A stretch of 64,000 bases of DNA, taken from J027 sp965215855 (GTDB lineage: Bacteria > Chloroflexota > Anaerolineae > Aggregatilineales > J027). The first letter of the stretch is position 1. Every line of letters begins with the position of its first letter. The position numbers were made by a program, and so were the translations under genes. Below, in pieces: positions 8,112 through 16,760 of the stretch. The notes under the pieces were generated by a model, which saw only the letters and a program-made list of their open reading frames with translations, had not been told where the DNA came from and searched no databases. The DNA is taken from positions 2,976,001-3,040,000 of the forward strand of contig CBDCER010000003.1 in the NCBI GenBank assembly GCA_965215855.1, written 5' to 3'.

Positions 8112-9422
8112 GTGCTCGGAAAATTGTTGTCGCTTAGGGTTTCCACGCTTATTGGCATTGTGATTATCATCGCCATTGCCGGCGTCGTCATCAGCCAGGT
8201 ATTACCAGAGGATGAAGAGCAGGCTGGTAGGGTTGAAGTTTCATTTATGATTTTTGGCGACCCAGCGGAAAAAGCGGCTTATGAACAACTGGTTGTGGCA
8301 TTCGAGGAACGTTACCCAGATATTGATGTGGTTTTGATACATATTCCAGGGCAGGGCGATTATCGACGACGGCTCGGCACAGATTTTGCTGCCGGTACAC
8401 CAACGGATGTTGTCCTCATCAACTATCGCCGCTACGCGCCTTTTGCCGATAGTGGTGTTTTGGAGCCATTGGGGCCGTATCTGGATGAGAGCGAATTGAT
8501 CCAAGAGAGCGATTTCTTTCCGCAGACTACAGAGCCATTTTATTGGAATGACACACTCATGTGCATTCCACAGAATATTTCGAGCCTGGTAGTTTATTAC
8601 AACAAGGACTTGTTTAATGCTGCCGACGTTGATTATCCAGCAGATGATTGGACATGGGATGATTTTCTGGCAACAGCCCAAGCATTGACATTTGATATGG
8701 ATGGTGATGGCGAGACAGACCAGTATGGCCTGGGAATCGACCCGTTTTTCTTTCGTCTCATCCCGTTTATCTGGCAACAGGGGGGTGAAGTGGTTGATGA
8801 CTATGAAAATCCCACGCGTCTGACACTCGATACACCCGAAACCCGCGCCGCGATTGAATGGTATGTTAGTTTACAAGTTGAGCATCAGGTGGTCCCAACT
8901 CGATTGGCCGAGCAGGTTGAAGAAAGCGACTTCCGGTTTATGCGTGGACGGCTGGGAATGTATCTCAGCAGTCGCCGGAGCGTGCCAACCTATCGTGAAT
9001 ATGCTTATTTTAATTGGGATGTTGCACCATTGCCGCGCAATGTGCAGACTGCTGGTATTTTGCATTCAGATGCCTATTGTATGACGCGAATAGCGGATAA
9101 TAAAGATGCGGTGTGGACATTTATCGAATTCGCCAACGGGCCAGAAGGCCAGGCCATTGTCGCGCAGTCCGGGCGCACTGTGCCCTCTTTGATTTCGGTT
9201 GCCAATTCGCCAGCGTTTTTGGATGGGATACCTGTCAGTAGCCATGTTTGGCTGGATACAGCCCGATATTTGCGCGGTGTACCGGTTATGGCAAATTGGG
9301 TTGATATTGAGATTATTGCTGGCGAGGAATTGGAACGGGTTTACTATGGCGATGTTTCCATTGATGAATTCATAGCGACGGCCACCGAACGTACACAACC
9401 CTTTTTCAATAACGAGCCGTAA
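8112..9422 (+). CDS. Extracellular sugar-binding protein (SBP family 1)
   Basis: A 436-residue family 1 solute-binding protein for the preceding permeases. The GTG at 8112 is preferred because AAGGAG lies five bases upstream (8101-8106). An N-terminal hydrophobic segment (STLIGIVIIIAIAGVVIS) has no cysteine lipobox, so the protein is either cleaved by signal peptidase I or stays anchored by this helix. The mature sequence has the family pattern: VEVSFMIFGD, then FEERYPDI, then GTPTDVVLI, and later the FNAADVDYPADDWTWDDFL region typical of oligosaccharide binders. A DxDxDG-like loop (DMDGDGETD) near residue 197 may bind calcium. It is followed by a strong terminator that closes the operon. Confidence 0.92.
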   Translation: MLGKLLSLRVSTLIGIVIIIAIAGVVISQVLPEDEEQAGRVEVSFMIFGDPAEKAAYEQLVVAFEERYPDIDVVLIHIPGQGDYRRRLGTDFAAGTPTDVVLINYRRYAPFADSGVLEPLGPYLDESELIQESDFFPQTTEPFYWNDTLMCIPQNISSLVVYYNKDLFNAADVDYPADDWTWDDFLATAQALTFDMDGDGETDQYGLGIDPFFFRLIPFIWQQGGEVVDDYENPTRLTLDTPETRAAIEWYVSLQVEHQVVPTRLAEQVEESDFRFMRGRLGMYLSSRRSVPTYREYAYFNWDVAPLPRNVQTAGILHSDAYCMTRIADNKDAVWTFIEFANGPEGQAIVAQSGRTVPSLISVANSPAFLDGIPVSSHVWLDTARYLRGVPVMANWVDIEIIAGEELERVYYGDVSIDEFIATATERTQPFFNNEP

Positions 9423-9452
9423 TATTTCTCTGGGAGCCGATGTTTTGATATC

Positions 9453-9492
9453 AACTGCTCTGATAGGAATTCATTTCCACCAGAGCAGTTTT
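9453..9492. terminator. Bidirectional terminator between convergent genes
   Basis: AACTGCTCTG (9453-9462) and CAGAGCAGTT (9481-9490) form a perfect ten-pair stem, with T residues following on the plus strand. It lies between the sugar-binding protein and the convergent pnkp gene and could serve both. Confidence 0.75.
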
Positions 9493-9501
9493 GAATCAAC
9501 C

Positions 9502-12039
9502 TCATAATCTGGGATCCACTGGTTCACTTTCCAGGGCCAGCACACCAAAGACGCATTCATGCACACGCCGCAGGGGTTCACCGCGCACGAAACGCTCCAA
9601 TGCTTCGATACCTAGCGCAAATTCCCGAAGTGCCAATGAGCGTTTGGTGTTCAATCCCCGTTTTCGCAATTCATTCAAATGATCGGTATAGTCTGGGCCG
9701 TAGATGATCCGCAGATAATCACGCCCGCGTACTTTGATTGCTGGCTGCAACAAGCCACGCCGTCCACGTACAATGAAGTCCAGCGGCTTGACGACCATTC
9801 CTTCGCCACCTTCGGCAGTCATGTTTTCCCACCAACTGCTGCCTGCTTTCTGACTATTGGCGTCTGTAACATCCACTCGGCGGTGCGCGGTTTCAAGCAG
9901 CAGATCACTACCAGACTCGCATAGTCGCGCCAGTGTTGCCATGTGCCAGGCATGGTCTTTGTCAACATGCACTGTACTCTCGGTTGCCAGCAGATGAAAT
10001 GGAGCCAGGCGCAAATCGGCCAATGATTTTACCGGCCAGCAGTAGCGACGGTAGGCGTCGATATAGTGCGCGATTTGCTGCTGGCGCGTCTGGTATTTGT
10101 CGAGGAGTGGCTCAACATCACCACCATGATCTGCGGCCATTTTTAGTATAGTGATGGCCTGCCCAAGTGTGGCAGTGGCGGCGGCCCCTACTGCCGCGTA
10201 TTGCGTTATCAGTAATTGTTGAGCTTTGGCCGACCAGGGCATCAGTTCACAATCTAGCAAAAACCAAGATGTGTTGAACTCATCCCACAATTCCGCAGCA
10301 GTAGCGGTGTCTCGTACTTGTTCGATGAACTGTGTCTCCAGCAGCAAATCATTGAAGAAACGGCGTCCGGTGCGAGTATAGACCACACCAATTTCCCCAT
10401 TCATTACACCAAACCGCTGGCGGGCGGATGCTTCATCCCTGCAAACAATCACCAGTGCCCGCGAACCCATGTGCTTCTTCTGGCAGATCACTTGAGGCAC
10501 GCCATTGCGACGGTAATAGTCGAATGCTTCGGCGGGATGTTCCAACAAGTCGGGTAGCGTGCTGGTTGCCGAGGGTGACATGGTAGGCGGCAGGTAAATC
10601 AGCCAGCGTGGATCAATAGCAAAGCGGCTCATTACTTCCAGAGCACCAGTTGCATTGGCTTCACGAATAGTGATATTGGGGCGCAACCGGGTGCTAATAA
10701 TGCGTTTTCCTATCACGTCTCGAATGTCCAGCAAATCGTCGTGCTGTTGCTGGGCGCTGAGTGCTGTTTCAGCATCGTTGGGCAGGAAAGGGCGGGCAGG
10801 TTCGGCATATAAATGCAGTGCATCCACTGATACTAGCTCATTTTCAGGATAGCGCAGCGCGGTCAATGCGCCGCCGAATACGCAGCCTGTGTCGATGTTG
10901 ATGGTGCGGTTCAGCCATTCGGGTTTAGGGACGGGTGTGTGTCCATAGACGACGGTTGCCTGCCCGCGGTATTCCGCCGCCCAATTGTGGCGCACGGGTA
11001 ATCCAAATTCGTCCGTTTCGCCAGTCGTTTCACCATACAGGGCAAATTGGCGTACTTTGCCTGATGCTCGTCCGATCATGTCTTCACGCATACCGGCATG
11101 AGCCACGACCAGTTTACCATCATCCAATACGTAGTGACTGACCATCTGGCCGATAAAGGCTCGCACCTCATTGCGAAATTCATCCGATTCAGCCTCTAGT
11201 TGTTCCAATGATTCAGCCAATCCATGTGTGCGCTGCACATTCCGGCCATCGAGAGCGCGTTTGAGTTTGGTGTCGTGATTGCCGGGAACACACAGTGCTG
11301 TCTCTGTCGCGACCATGCTCATTACCAACTTGAGAACGCCCGGCACGTTTGGCCCGCGATCTACCAGATCACCCACGAAAATCGCTTTGCGGCCTGGGGG
11401 CGGTGTCACGGAGTCACCCTCGACCTCATAGCCGAGCTTCCCCAACAATAGCACCAATTCATCGTAGCAACTGTGAACATCGCCGATGATGTCGAAGGGA
11501 CCGTGGTCACCGCGACGGTTGTTCCAAAGCGGTTCACGTTCGATAGTCACGGCCTCAATTTCTTCCTCAGATTTCAGGTGAAAGACACGCCGGAAGCCTT
11601 CGCGCTTTAGTCGCTTGAGCGAGCGCCGCAATTGCTGGCGATGTTGGGCAACGATACGTTTTCCAAAGTCACGGTCTGGTCGCTGGGCATTGCGAGCAAT
11701 GCAAACGCGCTCTGGGGGATCAAGCACAATCGCTATCGGCAGGGCATGATATTCTTTTGCCAGCGCCACCAGTGGTTTTCGCGCATATTCTTGGACATTG
11801 GTGGCCTCAATGACAGTCAGTCGTCGGTTCTTGAGGCGTTTGGCTGCGATGACACGAACCAGGTCGAAGGCGTCAACAGTGGCTTCCTGACTGTTCATAT
11901 CGTCGCTGACCAGTCCCCGGCAGAAATCGGAGGATACAGTCTCGAATGGGCCGAAATGCTTTTTTGCAAATGTCGATTTGCCGCTGCCGGATGCACCAAT
12001 CAGCACCACCAGCGCGAATTCAGGTATTGTTAGATTCAT
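9502..12039 (-). CDS. pnkp: Polynucleotide kinase-phosphatase-ligase (bacterial Pnkp)
   Basis: An 845-residue three-domain RNA end-healing and sealing enzyme. Residues 1-170 are a P-loop 5'-kinase (GASGSGKST, Lys21). Residues 180-420 are a binuclear metallophosphatase with GDVHS (Asp187, His189), GDLVDRG (Asp224, Arg228) and GNHD (254-256). The C-terminal half is an adenylyltransferase/ligase domain with predicted nucleophile Lys522 in KHMGSR. Length agrees with the Clostridium thermocellum type (about 870). In known systems Pnkp and Hen1 form a complex that repairs ribotoxin-cleaved tRNA and protects the junction by 2'-O-methylation. The ATG overlaps the TGA of the upstream hen1 gene (ATGA), supporting coupled translation. 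Confidence 0.96.
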   Translation of the reverse strand: MNLTIPEFALVVLIGASGSGKSTFAKKHFGPFETVSSDFCRGLVSDDMNSQEATVDAFDLVRVIAAKRLKNRRLTVIEATNVQEYARKPLVALAKEYHALPIAIVLDPPERVCIARNAQRPDRDFGKRIVAQHRQQLRRSLKRLKREGFRRVFHLKSEEEIEAVTIEREPLWNNRRGDHGPFDIIGDVHSCYDELVLLLGKLGYEVEGDSVTPPPGRKAIFVGDLVDRGPNVPGVLKLVMSMVATETALCVPGNHDTKLKRALDGRNVQRTHGLAESLEQLEAESDEFRNEVRAFIGQMVSHYVLDDGKLVVAHAGMREDMIGRASGKVRQFALYGETTGETDEFGLPVRHNWAAEYRGQATVVYGHTPVPKPEWLNRTINIDTGCVFGGALTALRYPENELVSVDALHLYAEPARPFLPNDAETALSAQQQHDDLLDIRDVIGKRIISTRLRPNITIREANATGALEVMSRFAIDPRWLIYLPPTMSPSATSTLPDLLEHPAEAFDYYRRNGVPQVICQKKHMGSRALVIVCRDEASARQRFGVMNGEIGVVYTRTGRRFFNDLLLETQFIEQVRDTATAAELWDEFNTSWFLLDCELMPWSAKAQQLLITQYAAVGAAATATLGQAITILKMAADHGGDVEPLLDKYQTRQQQIAHYIDAYRRYCWPVKSLADLRLAPFHLLATESTVHVDKDHAWHMATLARLCESGSDLLLETAHRRVDVTDANSQKAGSSWWENMTAEGGEGMVVKPLDFIVRGRRGLLQPAIKVRGRDYLRIIYGPDYTDHLNELRKRGLNTKRSLALREFALGIEALERFVRGEPLRRVHECVFGVLALESEPVDPRL

Positions 12040-13460
12040 GGCCTAGTCTCTCCCTTGCGTTGTAATGTGAACACACCCATCTGACTCGGTGCGCCAACTT
12101 TGGTATCTTCAGGGCCAATTGGCAAGAAGCGCACAGCATAACCGAATCGTTCCCCGATATTCGCTGCCCATTGCTGGAATTCGGCGCGAGTCCACTCGAA
12201 GCGGTGATCTTTGTGGCGGAATTTGCCCCCAGGCAGCGATTCCCACATTACGTTGTACTCGCGATTGGGTGTGGTGATCACGATAATCGCCGGACGAACG
12301 AACTCAAAGAGTACGCGCTCGAAAGCGGCCAGTCGTGGTTCGTCCAGATGCTCGATAACCTCCACAACTGCTGCTGCATCATATCCTTCCAAGCGTGGGT
12401 CACGATACATCAACGAGCCATGAATCAACTCAATACGTTCTCGCTGGCGGGCTGGCATTCGCTCCAGCTTCAGGCGTTCGCTTGCCATTTCCAGCACCCG
12501 ATAGGACACATCCATGCCTAAAATGTCAGTGAATTGCTTCTCAGTCAACAGACGCCGGAGCAACCGGCCTTCACCACATCCCAGATCGAGGACGCGTTGT
12601 GTGCCACTATTTTTCAACACAGCCAGCACCGCTCCCAATCGTTGATCGTGGAGACTACTTTTTTCGGGAATGTGGTTTTCGATAGCCGTTTCTTCGGCAT
12701 CTTGCACCACACTATCAACAAGATCATCATCATCGACCAACTGCGCCAGCGCCGTCTGGCGAAGCGTGCGTTGGTATTTTAGGTAGCGGTTGATGATGAG
12801 TTCTCGGGCGGGGTGGGGAGCTAACCACGTTTCGCCATGTTTGAGCAACTTTTCGACCTCGCCGTCGCCGACATAATAGTGTTTGCGATCATCTAGCACT
12901 GGAATGAGTACATACAGATGCGACAGCAACTCGCTCAGGCGTAGTGTGTGTTGCAAAGTGACCGTATAATATGGACTCATGCCCCAATCAGGAAAAGATG
13001 GATCAAGCGCATGGCGCTCAATGGTCAGCGAATACCCCAGTGGTTCAAATAGCTTATGCAACAAGCTCTCTCCGCCCCGCGATGGCACAACACTGATATG
13101 AGCTTCGAGAGGGATGGGGATTTGAGCCAGTTGTGGGCGATCTTTGCAGCGACCCTGTAAGGCTGTGCCGTATACTTGGGCAATTGCCACGCTCAGAAAC
13201 GACGACGCCACATAAGGTCGGTCATTGACGTATTGTGCCAGCGCGAAACTACTGCCACCCCGTACTAATTGCACTGAATTGATATCGAGCAGCAAGGCGG
13301 CTGTACACCGATATTCCGTTGCTTCTGGATAGAATACATGCGCCTGCCCAAACGCCAAATCGAAGGTTTGGACGCGGGCCGGGTGCTTATAGAGTAAATA
13401 GCCCAAATCAGTCGCAGGTTGGTGTGTGGTAGTGATTGTCATCAGCATACAGTACGCCAT
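12036..13460 (-). CDS. hen1: RNA 3'-terminal 2'-O-methyltransferase Hen1
   Basis: A 474-residue bacterial Hen1. The N-terminal half (from TITTTHQPATDLGYLL) is the module that binds and activates the Pnkp ligase. The C-terminal half is a SAM methyltransferase with motif I LDLGCGEGRLL (291-301) and the Hen1-specific metal ligands Glu367, Glu370 and His371 (EVIEH) and His419 (RHKDH). It methylates the 2'-OH of the 3' end at a break before Pnkp seals it, making the repaired RNA resistant to the same cleavage. Met1 has AAGG six bases upstream; Met5 or Met7 are alternatives that resemble starts of relatives. The downstream pnkp overlaps by four bases. Confidence 0.96.
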   Translation of the reverse strand: MAYCMLMTITTTHQPATDLGYLLYKHPARVQTFDLAFGQAHVFYPEATEYRCTAALLLDINSVQLVRGGSSFALAQYVNDRPYVASSFLSVAIAQVYGTALQGRCKDRPQLAQIPIPLEAHISVVPSRGGESLLHKLFEPLGYSLTIERHALDPSFPDWGMSPYYTVTLQHTLRLSELLSHLYVLIPVLDDRKHYYVGDGEVEKLLKHGETWLAPHPARELIINRYLKYQRTLRQTALAQLVDDDDLVDSVVQDAEETAIENHIPEKSSLHDQRLGAVLAVLKNSGTQRVLDLGCGEGRLLRRLLTEKQFTDILGMDVSYRVLEMASERLKLERMPARQRERIELIHGSLMYRDPRLEGYDAAAVVEVIEHLDEPRLAAFERVLFEFVRPAIIVITTPNREYNVMWESLPGGKFRHKDHRFEWTRAEFQQWAANIGERFGYAVRFLPIGPEDTKVGAPSQMGVFTLQRKGETRP

Positions 13461-13535
13461 TCCTTGCCTTGTTTATATGTATGTTAAAGTATTTTTAAGG
13501 GTTGTAAAGGGTCAGATAGTTTGGATTTGATGAAG

Positions 13536-13572
13536 CAAAAACACCCGCACCAGATTTGGCGGCACGGGTGTT
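13536..13572 (-). terminator. Terminator after uvrB
   Basis: Read on the minus strand, AACACCCG (13572-13565) pairs with CGGGTGTT (13547-13540) and is followed by further T residues. It lies 28 bases after the uvrB stop and before hen1, so hen1 probably has its own promoter. Confidence 0.8.
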
Positions 13573-13599
13573 GGGATTTGGAACGGGGAGCTTTGGTTA

Positions 13600-15651
13600 T
13601 TAGTTGCCGAACTCACTTTCTTTGATCAACAACATGGAAAGATCCTCGCCATCAGAACGTTTGAGGACCATTGCCTGGCGCAACTCGATGATCTGGTCGC
13701 GTAAAATAGCCGCCTTCTCGAATTCTAGTCCTTTGGCGGCTTTCTTCATCTCGGCTTCAAGATCATGAATAAGGCGGGTTAAGTCATCAGCCGAAAGATC
13801 AGCAGGCGCAACCGTCTTTTCAGCAGCAAAATCATCGTCGGGTTCGCGCTTGAGTGTCTGGAGACGCTCGGTCAAATCGTGAATTTCTTTGACGATGCTG
13901 GCGGGTTCGATGCCGTGTTCCTGGTTATAGTCCATCTGAATTTCTCGACGTCGGTTGGTTTCGTCGATAGTGAATTGCATAGCGGCAGTGACGCGGTCGG
14001 CATACATTAGCACTTTGCCTTCGATGTGGCGGGCGGCACGTCCGACATTCTGAATGAGAGCCGAGGAGGAGCGCAAGAAGCCTTCCTTATCAGCGTCCAG
14101 GATAGCGACCAGCGAGACTTCCGGCAAATCTAGCCCTTCTCGTAATAGGTTGACCCCGACGACAGTATCATAGACTCCCATTCGCAGATCGCGCAGGATT
14201 TCGATGCGCTCCAATGTGTCAATTTCGGCGTGCAGATGGTGGGTTTTGATGCCCATTTCCAGGAGATATTCGGCCAGGTCTTCAGCCATGCGTTGCGTGA
14301 GTGTGACAATGAGTGCCCGTTGCCCAATCGAGACACGCTGCTCGACTTCACGCAACAGATCATCAATCTGGCCCTGCGTGGGGCGGACCTCGATGACAGG
14401 ATCGACAATGCCAGTGGGCCGGATAACCTGTTGCACAATGCGGTCGTTGTGTTCTCGCTCAAAGGGGCCGGGCGTGGCCGACATATAGATGGTTTGGCCC
14501 ATACGGTCCTGAAATTCATCGAAGTTCAGCGGACGGTTATCAAGGGCGCTGGGTAGGCGGAATCCGTATTCAACTAATGAGGATTTACGAGAGCGGTCTC
14601 CGTTGTGCATCCCGCGCACCTGGGGGACGGTCATGTGGCTTTCGTCCAACACCAGCAAGTAATCATCAGGCATGTAATCAAGCAGAGTCCAGGGAGGACT
14701 GCCTGGCGGACGCTGATCGAGGTGGCGCGAGTAGTTCTCAATGCCGCTGGTATAGCCTATTTCGCGGATCATCTCCAGATCATAGCGGGTGCGTTGTTCC
14801 AGTCGTTGTGCTTCGACCAATTTGCCGTTTTGCTTCATATTGGATAGTTGTACATCCAACTCGACTTCGATGTCGTAGATAGCCTTTTGCAACTTTTCTT
14901 CTTCGGTGACGAAGTGCTTGGCCGGGTAGAGTGAAATCTGAGTATGTTTGTTGAGAACTTCACCTGTAACCGGGTCGAATTCGGTGATGCGTTCAATGTC
15001 GTCACCAAACATGGCAATACGGATGGCAGTCTGGTTATAGGGCGGCCAGATGTCCACCGTATCACCCCGCACTCGGAATGTGCCCCGCCGTAGCTCGAAA
15101 TCGTTGCGCGTGTAGTAAATGCTGATGAGGTGGCGCAGGATTAGATCGCGGCGGAGGACTTGTCCCTGGTGTAAATCAAGCGTGACTTTGTTCCAGGCAA
15201 CAGGATTGCCGATGCCATAGATGCACGAGACGGAAGCGACAATCAATACATCACGGCGGGTCATTAATGAGACGGTGGCCGCTAGCCGCAGCCGATCAAT
15301 GTCTTCGTTGATGTCCGCGTCTTTTTCGATGTAGAGATCTTTCTTGGCGATGTAGGCTTCGGGCTGATAGTAGTCGTAGTAGCTGACAAAATACTCGACG
15401 GCATTGTGGGGGAAAAATCCCTTGAACTCGGAGTAAAGTTGGGCGGCCAGTGTCTTGTTATGGGCGATAATGAGCGTGGGGCGATCCACCTGGGCAATAA
15501 CATTGGCGAGGGTGAAGGTTTTGCCCGTGCCAGTTGCGCCCAGCAAAATCTGGTGCTTCAAATCATGGGTGAGTCCATCGACCAGTTCAGTGATTGCCTG
15601 GGGCTGGTCGCCAGTTGGTTGATAGTCTGAGACAAGTTGAAAACCAGTCAC
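13600..15651 (-). CDS. uvrB: Excinuclease ABC subunit B (UvrB)
   Basis: A 683-residue UvrB, the usual length. Seen: N-terminal FQLVSDYQPTGDQPQAI, Walker A GATGTGKT near residue 38, the beta-hairpin region SYYDYYQPEAYI that inserts into damaged DNA, helicase motif II VLDESH, YMSATPGP, and the C-terminal UVR motif (LEAEMKKAAKGLEFEKAAILRD). It loads onto lesions with UvrA and recruits UvrC in nucleotide excision repair. The start is GTG at 15651 with GGGGAG four bases upstream. No other uvr gene is nearby. A -10-like element lies just upstream. Confidence 0.98.
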   Translation of the reverse strand: MTGFQLVSDYQPTGDQPQAITELVDGLTHDLKHQILLGATGTGKTFTLANVIAQVDRPTLIIAHNKTLAAQLYSEFKGFFPHNAVEYFVSYYDYYQPEAYIAKKDLYIEKDADINEDIDRLRLAATVSLMTRRDVLIVASVSCIYGIGNPVAWNKVTLDLHQGQVLRRDLILRHLISIYYTRNDFELRRGTFRVRGDTVDIWPPYNQTAIRIAMFGDDIERITEFDPVTGEVLNKHTQISLYPAKHFVTEEEKLQKAIYDIEVELDVQLSNMKQNGKLVEAQRLEQRTRYDLEMIREIGYTSGIENYSRHLDQRPPGSPPWTLLDYMPDDYLLVLDESHMTVPQVRGMHNGDRSRKSSLVEYGFRLPSALDNRPLNFDEFQDRMGQTIYMSATPGPFEREHNDRIVQQVIRPTGIVDPVIEVRPTQGQIDDLLREVEQRVSIGQRALIVTLTQRMAEDLAEYLLEMGIKTHHLHAEIDTLERIEILRDLRMGVYDTVVGVNLLREGLDLPEVSLVAILDADKEGFLRSSSALIQNVGRAARHIEGKVLMYADRVTAAMQFTIDETNRRREIQMDYNQEHGIEPASIVKEIHDLTERLQTLKREPDDDFAAEKTVAPADLSADDLTRLIHDLEAEMKKAAKGLEFEKAAILRDQIIELRQAMVLKRSDGEDLSMLLIKESEFGN

Positions 15652-15688
15652 GATGCTCCCCTGAAACTACCTGCGAACAACCGTTCTA

Positions 15689-15697
15689 GTATAACAT
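15689..15697 (-). promoter_or_regulatory. Possible extended -10 promoter for uvrB
   Basis: On the minus strand TGTTATACT forms an extended -10 element 38 bases before the GTG start. No good -35 is visible. I do not see a convincing LexA box. Confidence 0.4.
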
Positions 15698-15699
15698 AT

Positions 15700-16689
15700 T
15701 TAGCGCGTTCCGCGTAGGCGCAACATGAGATTCTCCAGCATAATTTGGTAGGTTTCGATGCTGAATAATTGGGAAATAAATCTGAATAAACGACGGTACC
15801 ATTCTGGTTTATGCCGTTTTTCATCCAGATGCCATTCCAGCACCTTAACCATAACGGCTAGTGCTAAGGTCAATACAAGATATGTTAGTGCAACGATGTT
15901 CCAGGTTTCAAAAACGCGAAAGGTAGCAGTACCCAGATCGCGTCCCCGGCGGGTAACTTCTTTGACACCTAATGCAGAAGCCAGCGAACTCTCTTTAAGC
16001 ATGGCAATGAAATCGTTACCAAGCGGGGGCAAAATGGTGCGAAATGCCTGGGGTAAAACAATCAATCGCAGGACCTGAAAACGATTGAGGCCAATGCTGC
16101 GAGCAGCTTCAATCTGACCAACGCCTACACTTTGAATACCGGCTCTAAAGACTTCAGACAAAAAGGCACTGTAGGAAATTGCGAGCGCGATGATTGCTTT
16201 ATATTCTGTTTTGAAGTCGCGGTTGCTAAGTTCTGCCAGATAAGTGCCTTTACCACCTATATCCAGGTCGTTTTCGACTAGCCAAATACCTAATTCATTT
16301 CCCCAACCAACGATTTTGGGAGCCAGAGCGAGCGCGAAGTATAGGAGTAGTACCAGTGAGGGGATGCCACGTATAATCTCAACATAAAGCGTGCTGATTT
16401 GGTAGAAGAAGAAATTGTTAGACAATCGCATCAACGCCAAAATCAACCCCATAACCAATGCTAACCCATAGGCACGTGTCGAGATGAAGATGGTCATACT
16501 GATGCCTTCTTTGACCCCATTCCACAGAGTTTGGTAGACAGGATCATCAGCAAAGTGAAGATAGAGGCGGAGAATGATGAGAATGGCAGCTAGCAACCAC
16601 CAGGGCGCACGCTTAATACTCTGGATCAATAAATTGCGTTTCTGGGGATTAGGGCGTGTGGATGCAGGCGTCGTTTCTGCATAGGACAT
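15700..16689 (-). CDS. Polar amino-acid ABC transporter permease
   Basis: A 329-residue membrane protein of the HisM/GlnP/YecS family. A cytoplasmic N-terminus of about 28 residues precedes several hydrophobic helices. The family EAA loop is present: VGQIEAARSIGLNRFQVLRLIVLPQAFR (positions about 197-224). The upstream gene on the same strand encodes the binding protein, with a hairpin terminator between them. No ATPase gene (GlnQ/HisP type) is adjacent. The C-terminal extension beyond the last helix (about 50 charged residues) is longer than usual for the family. Confidence 0.92.
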   Translation of the reverse strand: MSYAETTPASTRPNPQKRNLLIQSIKRAPWWLLAAILIILRLYLHFADDPVYQTLWNGVKEGISMTIFISTRAYGLALVMGLILALMRLSNNFFFYQISTLYVEIIRGIPSLVLLLYFALALAPKIVGWGNELGIWLVENDLDIGGKGTYLAELSNRDFKTEYKAIIALAISYSAFLSEVFRAGIQSVGVGQIEAARSIGLNRFQVLRLIVLPQAFRTILPPLGNDFIAMLKESSLASALGVKEVTRRGRDLGTATFRVFETWNIVALTYLVLTLALAVMVKVLEWHLDEKRHKPEWYRRLFRFISQLFSIETYQIMLENLMLRLRGTR

Positions 16690-16704
16690 GGTGAAAATCC
16701 TGAC

Positions 16705-16739
16705 AAAAAAGGAGGGAAGCGATGTGTCTCCCCTCCTTT
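16705..16739 (-). terminator. Intercistronic terminator between binding protein and permease
   Basis: On the minus strand AAAGGAGGG (16739-16731) pairs with CCCTCCTTT (16716-16708) and is followed by T residues. Lying between binding protein and permease, it would lower permease expression relative to the binding protein. Confidence 0.75.
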
Positions 16740-16760
16740 GCGATCAAATTTTTATAGTCG

